DNA from: Lolium rigidum
Lineage: Eukaryota > Streptophyta > Magnoliopsida > Poales > Poaceae
DNA: 64,000 nucleotides
Direction of reading: 5' to 3'
Assembly: GCF_022539505.1 (NCBI RefSeq)
Contig: NC_061512.1
Coordinates: 155,913,962-155,977,961, forward strand
The notes under the pieces were generated by a model. The model was given only the letters and a program-made list of their open reading frames with translations, was not told the DNA's origin and made no database searches. Shown here in pieces: positions 36,301 to 44,130 of this stretch; positions within the stretch are counted from its first letter, which is position 1; each line of letters begins with the position of its first letter. Both the position numbers and the translations under genes were made by a program.

Positions 36301-36610
36301 ACTATTCAATGTTGTCGGACAGCCCCTCAGGTTCCCAGAATCGCCTGTTGTGGGTTTTGCGGCAAGGGATCTTATAAGAGGATTGCTCATCAAGGAGCCA
36401 CAGCATCGATTGGCGTACAAGCGTGGAGCCACAGAAATAAAGCAGCACCCCTTCTTTGAAGGTGTTAACTGGGCATTGATAAGGTGTGCTACTCCTCCAG
36501 ATATCCCCAAGCCAGTTGAGATCCCTCGTCCGGTAGCCTCCACAAGTCAAAAGGCAACGCCATCATCCGAGAAAGCTCCAGACAGTTATCTTGAATTTGA
36601 TTTCTTTTAG
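30315..36610 (+). CDS. AGC VIII (D6PK-like) serine/threonine protein kinase
   Basis: Two exons (30315-31171 and 35743-36610) encode 574 residues. Residues 1-175 form a Ser-rich, low-complexity N-terminus. The kinase domain follows: glycine loop '[11 protein letters not shown]' (189-199), ATP-binding Lys in 'FAMKIMDK' (K212), catalytic loop '[11 protein letters not shown]' (D308), and 'DFDLS' (326-330) with DFD in place of DFG, the hallmark of plant AGC VIII kinases. A Cys/Pro-rich insertion ('[16 protein letters not shown]') separates it from the activation segment '[14 protein letters not shown]'. The C-terminus 'DSYLEFDFF' is the hydrophobic PDK1-docking motif. Members include D6PK, which phosphorylates PIN auxin carriers at the plasma membrane, and rice G11A. 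Which substrate this one uses is not shown. Its intron is 4571 bp. Confidence 0.95.
32586..33334. mobile_element. hAT-like element in kinase intron (related to 27706)
   Basis: The left end TAGGGGTGGAAACGG and right end CCCACCCCTA mirror the element at 27706-28739, and the interior has the same ATTCG-rich repeats. A LINE tail is nested near 33005-33225. I could not confirm an 8-bp duplication because a second LINE has landed at its right edge. Confidence 0.6.
33005..33225 (-). mobile_element. 5'-truncated LINE tail
   Basis: The minus strand ends in poly(A) (plus-strand T-run at about 33007) and encodes the last LINE residues: '[19 protein letters not shown]' and '[17 protein letters not shown]'. 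Only the C-terminus of the RT-containing ORF remains, as usual for L1-type insertions. Confidence 0.7.
33340..33711 (-). mobile_element. 5'-truncated LINE tail with target duplication
   Basis: Flanked by a perfect 9-bp duplication CCTATTTGT (33331-33339 and 33712-33720). The minus strand encodes '[18 protein letters not shown]' and '[11 protein letters not shown]', the same LINE C-terminus as at 33005, and ends in poly(A). Confidence 0.8.
33944..34725. repeat. Unclassified repeat with subterminal CCGGTT/AACCGG motifs
   Basis: Both ends are dense in GGTCCGGT, CCGGTT and ACCGG motifs in both orientations, while the middle is AT-rich. That pattern is typical of transposase-binding subterminal repeats in hAT-like elements. 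Left 'AAACTGGTCCGG' and right (inward) 'AAACCGGACCAG' are similar. I found no target duplication. Confidence 0.4.
34441..34520 (+). other. tRNA-like (SINE-type) segment
   Basis: Eighty bases contain an A-box-like GCTTAGTTGGT (34447-34457) and a B-box-like GGTTCGAGTTCC (34501-34512) with tRNA-like spacing, followed by a pairing arm remnant CACCCGAGG. It is not a functional tRNA, since acceptor and anticodon stems do not close. It may be a captured tRNA or SINE head within the surrounding repeat. Confidence 0.4.
34778..35340. mobile_element. hAT-like MITE with ACAAGT subterminal repeats
   Basis: The termini are CAAGGATTACACGTC on the left and, inward from the right, CAAGGATTAAGTGTCG. The flanks are CTTTGGCT (34770-34777) and CTTTGACT (35341-35348), an 8-bp duplication with one mismatch. 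ACAAGT/ACTTGT occurs many times within 150 bp of each end. The middle is GC-rich with no transposase. Confidence 0.65.
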
Positions 36611-37267
36611 TGGATTCTTCCAAGACAATTTTATGTGCAAGCTGTAAAGTCCTTTTTTTTTTCTCCAAGACATTTTTTCTGGATTCTAATAACCTGATAT
36701 GTAGATGTCATATGTTCCTAGTGCTATTCTTAAGTTTCATTTGCAGTTCATTTCACCTCATCACATTAGATGGGAGCCTCTATCAGGTGGATGTTGTAAT
36801 ATCCTTCATCAATCACTGAGAAGTAGGTTCTCTTTTTTTAATACAAATAAGTGTTTATGTTCCATGTCCAACTATGAAGTTGGAAGGTATATTTGGTGTA
36901 CTGGAAGGTGCTCATACATTGATGTGGTAAACATCATTGGAGCAGTTGCATATAGTACATGCTCTCGAAATAGGCCTGAATTCCTCTAAGCTGCTGCAAG
37001 TCTTTATGGTGTTTGAACAGGAGAGAAACCTAAAATATTGCAGTTCCAGTGATAATGCTCGATAGAATGTTCCTGTTCAGTTTGGACGCTGTTAGTAGAG
37101 GTATCTGATATGCACAAAATTGTTATGCTGCAACGAGTTACTTGCTAAACTGTCGATTGAATTTCCCTCCGGATCACATGAATGTTTGTTTTTGGATCAG
37201 CAGTCATCACTTCAGTTAGAGTTCTCAGATGTCTTTCCCAACCACTATAAATTAAACATTAGTATTA
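36611..37267 (+). other. Kinase 3' region
   Basis: T-rich sequence without a gene, containing the kinase 3' untranslated region. No repeat was recognised before the miR2118-bearing segment starts at about 37268. Confidence 0.4.
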
Positions 37268-37441
37268 GTATGATGTTGAAGAATTACTACTGAGGCCTAC
37301 TCTGTTGGAGTTCACGTACAAATCATGTCCTGGGTTCCAAGTATATGTCTTTCATTTTGTTGTGCTTCTGGAGCACATGTCTGCAGGTGCAGATTAATGA
37401 TATCAAGCTTCTTGTATAATCTGAATGTAGCAAACAAGAAG

Positions 37442-37606
37442 GGTGAGGAAGGAGCGCTTAAGAACGATAGGAATGAGAGGCATCGGAAATACCAAACCAT
37501 GGTTCCACCTAAGTTCTCAACACAAGAGGTGAAGAACAACTAGTTAGGCTTTCCTCTATGTACTCATTCCCACTGCTCTTAGGCCCTCTCTTTCTTCCTC
37601 TTCCTA
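37442..37606 (-). ncRNA. MIR2118: miR2118-type precursor hairpin 1a
   Basis: The candidate mature 22-mer is on the 3' arm at 37489-37468 (minus strand; core CGATGCCTCTCATTCCTA). The star-like 22-mer is on the 5' arm at 37570-37549 (GGAATGAGTACATAGAGG). Flanking arms extend pairing (CTAAGAGC with GTTCTTAAG). Sequence and arm order match the known grass miR2118 family; the mature form equals that of hairpin 2a. miR2118 directs cleavage of reproductive PHAS transcripts in anthers. Expression is not shown here. Confidence 0.8.
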
Positions 37607-37684
37607 GCTCGTTTCTTGTAGATCTCGCATCGAATGTGCACACATACATTTGGTTTCCAACCTAAAGTAATGAGCAAGATAAAA

Positions 37685-37841
37685 AGGAAGAGGAAGGAGT
37701 GCTTAAGAACAATAGGAATGAGAGGCATTGGGAAACAACAAACTATGTTCTCACCTCAATTCATAGGTGAAAACTAAGCAAGTTAGGCTTCCTCCATGTT
37801 CCCACTCCAACTGCTCTTATGCCCTCTTTTCTTCCTCTTCC
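37685..37841 (-). ncRNA. MIR2118: miR2118-type precursor hairpin 1b
   Basis: The candidate mature 22-mer lies at 37734-37713 (core CAATGCCTCTCATTCCTA) and the star-like strand at 37808-37787 (GGAGTGGGAACATGGAGG). Long flanking complementarity (GGAAGAGGAAG with CTTCCTCTTCC) gives a stem well beyond the 22-mer. It lies 245 bp from hairpin 1a in the same orientation, consistent with one transcript. Confidence 0.8.
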
Positions 37842-37925
37842 GGACTCGCCTTTAAAATCTCACGATAATCTAAATATGTGCACACATGTCTATGGTTTCT
37901 CCATCAAAGCTTGCACATAAGCCAA

Positions 37926-38087
37926 AAGGAAGAGGAAGGGGTGCACAAGAACTGTAGGAATGGGAGGCATCAGAAAAGCACCAAAACTAATATTTGCACC
38001 TCCAACACTAAAGGTGGAAACAAACAAGTTGGTCTTTCCTCCATGTTCCCATTCCTAGTGCTCTTGAGCTCTCTCTTCCTCTTCCTG
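37926..38087 (-). ncRNA. MIR2118: miR2118-type precursor hairpin 1c
   Basis: The candidate mature 22-mer lies at 37976-37955 (core TGATGCCTCCCATTCCTA) and the star-like strand at 38055-38034 (GGAATGGGAACATGGAGG). The stem is long and near-perfect near its base. It is the promoter-proximal hairpin of cluster 1, about 90 bp downstream of the TATA box at 38173-38180. Confidence 0.82.
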
Positions 38088-38172
38088 GTTTATTCTTAGT
38101 ACTTACAAATCTGAGGAAAAAACTCTCAAACAGCAATCTTGAATTGATGGAGAAAGTGTTTCAGCTTTGTGG

Positions 38173-38180
38173 TATATATA
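38173..38180 (-). promoter_or_regulatory. TATA box of miR2118 cluster 1
   Basis: TATATATA in a context shared with cluster 2 (plus strand GTGGTATATATAGG). It lies 93 bp upstream of hairpin 1c. Conserved sequence continues upstream of it (CATGTGGCACC near 38239). A start site near 38145 would give one transcript spanning all three hairpins (inference). Confidence 0.6.
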
Positions 38181-38457
38181 GGATGTGCAGGGTACTTTGT
38201 AGAGAACCTTAGGGGAGGAAGAAATGAAGGCACCCATTTCATGTGGCACCATTGTACAATCAATGAAAGTGGAGATACATATCACCGGGTCATGTCCTAT
38301 TGTCATAGAATGTTAATTTAAAGCACGTGCATAGACATCGTCTGCTTGATCACCAATATCTGTAATCTAATAGTGCCAACCTGTGCATTTATGCAATACG
38401 AAAATAGGTAGTTGGAATTATGAACTAAAACTAATATGAACCTAGAGAACTTAAGGT

Positions 38458-39710
38458 CTCTAATTTCTTTTTTAATAAAGGGGATATATTAATATATGAA
38501 GATACTAATTATGCATAGCCTACGCAATAGTGCAATACCATAATTGTAGTACGAATGTACACATCCAAGAAAAAAGAAGAAGCTAAAAAAGAAAAATCCT
38601 GCTATACTATTCCAGTCTTTGTAGCAGCACAAACACCACCAAGACAACGCCTGAAATCCAAGTTCTCCAAAAGCAATGCCTCTAAAAAGAAAACAATGCA
38701 CAAGCGCCGTCATTGCTCAATCATAGATCTTAGGTTTTCACTCTGAAGAAAGTCTCCGCTCTATCTAGGCACAACCAATCAAGTCTAGACTTTGAATTTT
38801 CACCCTGAAAGGTAAGACATTGAACTTTCCCTATGCTACCACCCCCACTTGCGTACCGCTGCTACGAAGCCCGAATCACCAAGCAAGTTCCTCATCGCCG
38901 CAAAGACTTGAACCACCATTCCTAGTCCTCAAATCACGGATTCCATGCCATTCTCCGCCTCTGACTTCACCATGGAACTAAAAGACATGTCTCATGATAG
39001 CAACATATAGAAAAACTTTACGTCGCTCCCTCATGAAACCAAACGGCCGAAAAAAACATGGGTACGCATGAACAAATCCCATCCGATCCAGCAATATCCA
39101 CACATGAGGTGCCCAAAGGAGTTCGCCGACGGAGCCTTCCGGAACTCAATACTTCAACCAGATCAAAGAGGACAAGCATCCATCGCATGTCTTCCTCTTG
39201 GCGCGAGAGGAACCCTATGACCACCGCCTTTATACGAACTAGGCCTGCAGGCAACAGTCAGCAGAGCCACCCCATGTCAACCGCACCGAGCGGAGACCAC
39301 GAGCATAGCCAGGCACAAATCACGTTGGGAGGCCAAGCCCGCCCACTCCCGACCAAGTTTGGCCGCTAATTTCCCACAGGTCACCGACATGGACGATCTT
39401 GGGATGCGCTGCCATGCCAAGATCTCATCGAGACTCCATGGTCGAGCACCACCAAGCAGATGGTCGGAACGCCTCCAGGCCCGACCCCGCGCTTCCCCAA
39501 CAGCCGCAAAGGCCGCCATAGACGAGTAGATTAGGAGGGCTGCCGCCCTAGGTCCAAGCCACCTCGCGCCGCCACTAGAGGAGACAGCCTCACCGCCGCC
39601 ATCCGCGGTACGGGCCTAGCCCAGCTGCCTCCTCCGGCGGAGGAAAGAGGGGAGGGGTGGGGAGGGTGGCGACGATGATTTCTAGGGTTTCCCCCATGCC
39701 TCCCGACCTC
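38458..39710 (-). mobile_element. Retroposon inserted in segmental copy 1
   Basis: On the minus strand it begins GC-rich ('GGGGGAAACCCTAGAAATC') and ends AT-rich ('CCCCTTTATTAAAAAAG'), about 1.25 kb with no convincing protein. The flanks CTCTAAT and CTCTAAA suggest a short target duplication. The segment is absent from copy 2, so the insertion came after the duplication. It resembles LINE-derived non-autonomous retroposons; the family is not named. Confidence 0.6.
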
Positions 39711-39985
39711 TAAATAAGCTAAGAAATATTAAGAAACAAGGGAAGAAGAACATTCCAATGAAAATTTTGGTATAAGATGTACTTCAAACACCAATAATAA
39801 AAAAATGACTAGGAATAGGAACATGGAGGAATGCCCATTTTTTTAGATCATGCTTTCACCTCGACGCCATCTACCGTCACTGAGCACGATATTGTGAAGT
39901 TTAAGCGTCTACTTGCTAAAACATGTTCTTCTAGATGTATTACAGGCTCAATGACTTGCTTCAAGCGTTGAGTGACCATCATCTA
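39711..39985. other. Tail of segmental copy 1 with a star-like sequence on the plus strand
   Basis: 39711-39740 aligns with 42640-42670 ('ATAAGCTAAGAA'). At 39812-39833 the plus strand carries GGAATAGGAACATGGAGG, a miR2118-star-like sequence in the opposite orientation to the six hairpins. No matching mature arm is seen to its right. Confidence 0.45.
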
Positions 39986-39989
39986 CATA

Positions 39990-41402
39990 GTTAGGTACAT
40001 CCTCGTGGATCCTAGATTCTCGAACTTCCTTTCACATGTCTTTTTTTTTGCGAGAAACCACTGATTATATTAAACTCCAGAAATTACAGAAAGACACCCC
40101 ATAAAGAAAGAAATAGCACATAGGTCCTTCTGCAACACAGTGACGACGGCAAGGAACCAGACGTATCGGCGACGCGCCGCCCGCTGCATCTTCCAAACCT
40201 TGGAACGAAGATGATCCCCCACGGACAGGAAGTTGCCGAAACTCGAACTCCGGAGAGCCTCCATCCTTCGCCAAGCCAGCACCACCGCCGGACTCCACCA
40301 CCAGCAGCTTCGGTTTCTTGATCTGGATCCGCCGCTCCGGGATCCAGCCAGGGAACAAGCGCGCACGGCGGCCACCCAGGACCGCGAGCACGGGGAAGAC
40401 GCCTGCTTGATGCCGAAGCTCCGAAGAACGCCCGCACCGGAGAGGAAGAAGATGACCCAAAAACGCCAACCGCCGATGCCTCCGCCTCCACGACGCCGCC
40501 GACAAGCACCCTACTCAAGCCTACACTATATACACGACGAGATCCTGGGTTCCCCCACCCTCCCGCCGCCGGAGCGGCCGGCGGAGGGAAGGGGAACCAG
40601 CAAATCGACGCCGGCGAGGTGGTTTGACTAGGAGATCCCAAGAAATCGCCTCCGGCACTGTAGCGGGGGAGGAGACGGGTCCAAGGTCCCCTCCTTTCAC
40701 ATGTCTTCTAATTCTTTCGCCTCGTCCTCTCTTAGATATCTCAATTTTCCTATTAATGTTCTTAGTGCCGATGGTACTCTATTGCTAGTCGGGCACTCTT
40801 TTTGCTTCGTTTTATTTTTCTCATGTTCGGGGCGTTATCATGAACCTATTTTTTCTAGCCAACCTACTGATTCTGGTTTTCGCGCCATTCATGACACTGA
40901 TTTTTGCCCTATCCAGGATCATCGCACGAAGGCTCTGGTTGGGGATGGCCCTCTCCGCCATGACTCTCAGGGACTTTGGGATTTAGAATGACTCCATGTT
41001 CCTTGCCTTGCCCCCACACTCTCTAGTTCATTTGCTTTCGCCGCTTCATCTACCAACTCTTTCCAACAGTGGTATCATCGATTTGGTCACCTTTTAGTTC
41101 TCATCTATCGACTTTAGTTAGTCGTGGTCTGTCCTGTCTAAGGAGCTACCCTTTTACCATGTTAAGGTTGTAGGATTGGTAAACAATTTCAATTACCTTA
41201 TCCTACTAGTGAGTCAGTGTGTCAGCTTCCTTTTGATTTAGTACAATGTGATTTATGGGGTTCGGTCTCCTTGACTTCGAAAGGGGGTCATATATACTAT
41301 ATTAGTTTTATTAATGATTTCTCTCGATACACTTTACTTTATGTCTTCTCGCAATGAGGTTCCCTTAGTTATAAGCGTGCCATGGTTCACACTCAGTTCT
41401 CT
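39990..41402 (+). pseudogene. Ty1/copia relic (protease to integrase region)
   Basis: Frames interrupted by stops and a nested retroposon contain 'SWILDS' (protease region, near 40010), 'LRYLNFPINVLSADGT' (40730), the pre-integrase region (about 41070) and 'MVHTQFST' (41382-41405). It is truncated at both ends and abuts segmental copy 2 at about 41403. It cannot be active. Confidence 0.6.
40043..40691 (-). mobile_element. Retroposon with 16-bp target duplication
   Basis: Flanked by a perfect 16-bp duplication, TCCTTTCACATGTCTT (40027-40042 and 40692-40707), inside the copia relic. The minus strand starts GC-rich and ends in poly(A) (plus-strand T-run at 40043). There is no recognisable protein. 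It is the same style of element as 38458-39710. Confidence 0.75.
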
Positions 41403-41610
41403 ACAATGTTGAAAAATCACTACGGAGGCCTACTTCGTTGGAGTTCACGGAGGAATCATGTCATGGGTTCCAAGCATGTCTTCCATTTTGTTGTGCTTCT
41501 GGAGCACATATCTGCAACAGAAATGATTAACGATATCAAGCTTCTTGTATCATCTGAATGTCTGCAATATATGTTTGTTTTTTCTGCTAAAGCGATCTAG
41601 CAAACAAGAA

Positions 41611-41766
41611 GGATGAGGATGCATAGATTTAAGAACGGTAGGAATGAGAGGCATCGGAAATAACAAACCATGCTTTCATCACCTAAATTCCTCAATACAA
41701 GAGGTGAAGAACAACTAGTTAAGCTTTCCTCTTTGTGCTCATTCCCGCTGCTCTTAGCCCCTCTCC
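41611..41766 (-). ncRNA. MIR2118: miR2118-type precursor hairpin 2a
   Basis: The candidate mature 22-mer at 41660-41639 is identical to that of hairpin 1a. The star-like strand is at 41745-41724 (GGAATGAGCACAAAGAGG). The lower stem is weaker than in the other hairpins because both outer arms have diverged, so processing is less certain. Confidence 0.7.
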
Positions 41767-41846
41767 TAAATCATTTTTTAGACCTCGCATCGAATATATG
41801 CACACATTACATTTGGTTTCCATGCTAAAGCAACCGAGCAAGCCAA

Positions 41847-42006
41847 AAGGAAGAGTAGCGAGTGATTAAGAACAATAGGAATGGGAGGCACCGGGAAACA
41901 ACATACTAAGTTCTTACCTCAATTCATAGGTGAAAAACTAAGCAAGTTAGGCTTCCTCCATATTCCCACTCCAACTGCTCTTATGCCGTCTTTTCTCCAT
42001 CTTCCC
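41847..42006 (-). ncRNA. MIR2118: miR2118-type precursor hairpin 2b
   Basis: The candidate mature 22-mer lies at 41897-41876 (core CGGTGCCTCCCATTCCTA) and the star-like strand at 41972-41951 (GGAGTGGGAATATGGAGG). It corresponds to hairpin 1b by position and star sequence, but the mature strand has changed at three positions. Confidence 0.75.
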
Positions 42007-42090
42007 GACCCGCCTTTGAGATCTCACATTTATGTAAATATGTGCACACATGTCTATGGTTTCATCGTCAAAGCTTGCACATAAGCACAC

Positions 42091-42252
42091 AAGGAAGAGG
42101 AAGGAGTGCACAAGAACGGTAGGAATGGGAGGCATCAGGAAAGCAGCAACTAATATTTGCACCTCCAAAACTAGAGGCGGAAACAAACAAGTTCGGCGTT
42201 CCTCCATGTTCCCATTCCTAGTGCTCTTGAGCTCTCTCTTTCTTCCTCTTCC
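42091..42252 (-). ncRNA. MIR2118: miR2118-type precursor hairpin 2c
   Basis: The candidate mature 22-mer lies at 42141-42120 (core TGATGCCTCCCATTCCTA) and agrees along its full length with the miR2118 form I recall from rice. The star-like strand lies at 42218-42197 (GGAATGGGAACATGGAGG). The stem is long and well paired. It is promoter-proximal in cluster 2. Confidence 0.85.
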
Positions 42253-42336
42253 TGGCTTATTCTTAGTACCTACAAATCCGAGGGAAAAAATCTTAAACAA
42301 GCTTGAATTGCTGGAGAAAGTGTTTCAACTTTGTGG

Positions 42337-42344
42337 TATATATA
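42337..42344 (-). promoter_or_regulatory. TATA box of miR2118 cluster 2
   Basis: TATATATA in the same context and at nearly the same distance (85 bp) from hairpin 2c as in cluster 1. Its conservation across the duplication supports a functional promoter. Confidence 0.6.
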
Positions 42345-42851
42345 GGAGTGCAAGGCACTTTGTAGAGAACCTTAGGGAGCGGAAGCAATGAAGACGCCCA
42401 TTGCATGTGGCACCGTTTTACAATCAATGACAGCGAAGACACGTACCACGGGACTTGTCCTATCGTCCTAGACAATTAGTTTGAAGCACATGCGTGGACA
42501 TCTTCCACATGATCACCTATATCTGAAATCTGGTGTATAGCAATAGTTCTCCAACTTGTGCATTTATGCAGTACGAAAATAGGTAGCCGTTGGAATTGTG
42601 AGCTAAAACTAATATGAACCTAGACAATTTAAGGACCCTATAAGCTAAGAATTGTTAAGAATCAATGGAAAGAGCATCGAGGTGAAAGTCGATACAAAAT
42701 GTATTTCAGACATCAACAACCTAAAAATGTACTTCAGACATGAGCTACACCAGAACGCATGAATAATAAAGAGAAAGAAAAGGGAGAACTAATAGAATAT
42801 GATTAGCCTATGATTATAGAGATCTATTATTTTTAAAACTATATCTTATAT

Positions 42852-43068
42852 ATATATATATATTTTTGAATTGAGGAGCTCCCGCTCCCGATTTCATTAA
42901 AAATGAAACCAAGTATCACTTGCGCCCATTACAACTTCATCCCACACCTTTCCTCCAAACTTCTAAAGTTTGACTAAAAGAACCAGACATCATATCCTGT
43001 ATCTCTCTAAGTGAATTTCGAGAAACTCAGAAAGCCTTTACAGTACAACAAGGATTTGAATCTAAAAT
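42852..43068 (-). mobile_element. Short retroposon with 16-bp target duplication
   Basis: Bounded by the perfect duplication AAACTATATCTTATAT (42836-42851 and 43069-43084). The plus strand begins with an AT/T-rich run followed by 'GAGGAGCTCCCGCTCCC', the reverse of a LINE or SINE tail. It is 217 bp and non-coding. Confidence 0.75.
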
Positions 43069-43084
43069 AAACTATATCTTATAT

Positions 43085-43838
43085 GTAGTCAGTTTATCGA
43101 GAAACAAAATGTAGACATGTTATTCTGTAACTAACTTAATATCTAAGTTATGTACAGAGTAGCATGGTCGGATAATTTGGATGCAAAGGAAGAACGAGGG
43201 CCTGGAGAGAGTTCGGTACTTCTTCTATCCATTAAAGAAGAATTTGTACCATTCTATGTGTCAAAGTTGTCTCTTATCTTGTGAAGTTTGAAAATGTGCT
43301 TGTTTATGTCTGTACCTGCCCCTTTTCAGATAGAGAGATGTATACCGGAAACTTCAAAATATTCTAAAAAATATATACAAATGCATATAAATGCTTGTAT
43401 TTATGTATAACTTTTCATCGAATTATGTTTTCATGTGTGACCTACAGTCCTACACAAAAAAGACAAACGAGACTACCAAAATCGAGTTTCAGTGCCTATC
43501 GCGAAACATGCGGTTTGTGTGAATTAGGCCACAATCGTGACCTGCCTCTTATCTTGCTCCGTACTACTTAATCTCATGTGAAGCATATACCCTGTTTTAG
43601 TAAGTTGCCAGCATTCGTTTCCCAATGTTTGCAATTCTGATGTTCATCTTAGCATTTTTCTCCTTTCCTCTGCCTGTTTTAAGTACTCATCACTGTCTTA
43701 TGCTCGGAGTATCAATTTAGAACACATACGTGCTCCTAAATAACTAAGCTTGTATCGACTAGAAGTGAGTTACCTGTTTTCTTGTGGCATCTTTGACCGT
43801 ACCTTCTACTGCTCCTGAAAGATGACAAGTATTGTATA
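43085..43838. other. Intergenic region without a recognisable gene
   Basis: AT-rich sequence. I see no reading frame or clear repeat border in it. Confidence 0.35.
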
Positions 43839-44026
43839 TTCTGTCTGTCCCAAAATGCAAAGCGTAAGACTTGAACAAATTATCACTCGACTGATATGTG
43901 ATTTATGCTCTACAAATCGAATAACTGTTTTTAATATACAAATCTAATATCATCAGTTTTAAATAACATAAACCACATATTAAGAAAATAGTTTCCCATA
44001 GATACATTTTGGGACGGATCAATGGG
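43839..44026. mobile_element. Degenerate Stowaway MITE
   Basis: Between TA dinucleotides (43837-43838, 44027-44028). The ends TTCTGTCTGTCCCAAAATG and (inward from the right) CCCATTGATCCGTCCCAAAA resemble the Stowaway terminus with CCGTCCCAAAAT. It is 188 bp and AT-rich inside. Confidence 0.5.
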
Positions 44027-44130
44027 TATATCCTAAAACCAATCATGTGTGTCAGCACACCGCAGGTTCTACTTATTTTTGCTATGTTCCAACATTTAGG
44101 TTCTTATCTATATATTCTTCTTCACATGTT

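Larger units (their letters stand above)
37268..38457 (-). repeat. Segmental copy 1 carrying three miR2118-type hairpins
   Basis: This segment matches 41403-42640 along its length, with small indels. Its right tail continues at about 39711 after a retroposon insertion. Inside, a ~245-bp unit is repeated three times, and each unit folds into one hairpin on the minus strand. Confidence 0.8.
41403..42640 (-). repeat. Segmental copy 2 carrying three miR2118-type hairpins
   Basis: Counterpart of 37268-38457 in the same orientation, with the same three ~240-bp internal units in the same order. The homologous left edge reads GAGGCCTAC followed by TTGGAGTTCACG in both copies. Confidence 0.8.

Noticed and set aside
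40084..40641. 185-codon minus-strand frame in the retroposon
   Set aside because: It lies in the GC-rich 5' part of a non-coding retroposon with defined target duplications. It has no motif, and overlapping frames of similar length exist on both strands.
37878..42391. Small plus-strand proteins in the miR2118 segments (for example 37878-38099 and 42050-42391)
   Set aside because: They are short and lie opposite the hairpin arms. They are not conserved between the two copies as proteins, whereas stem pairing on the minus strand is conserved.
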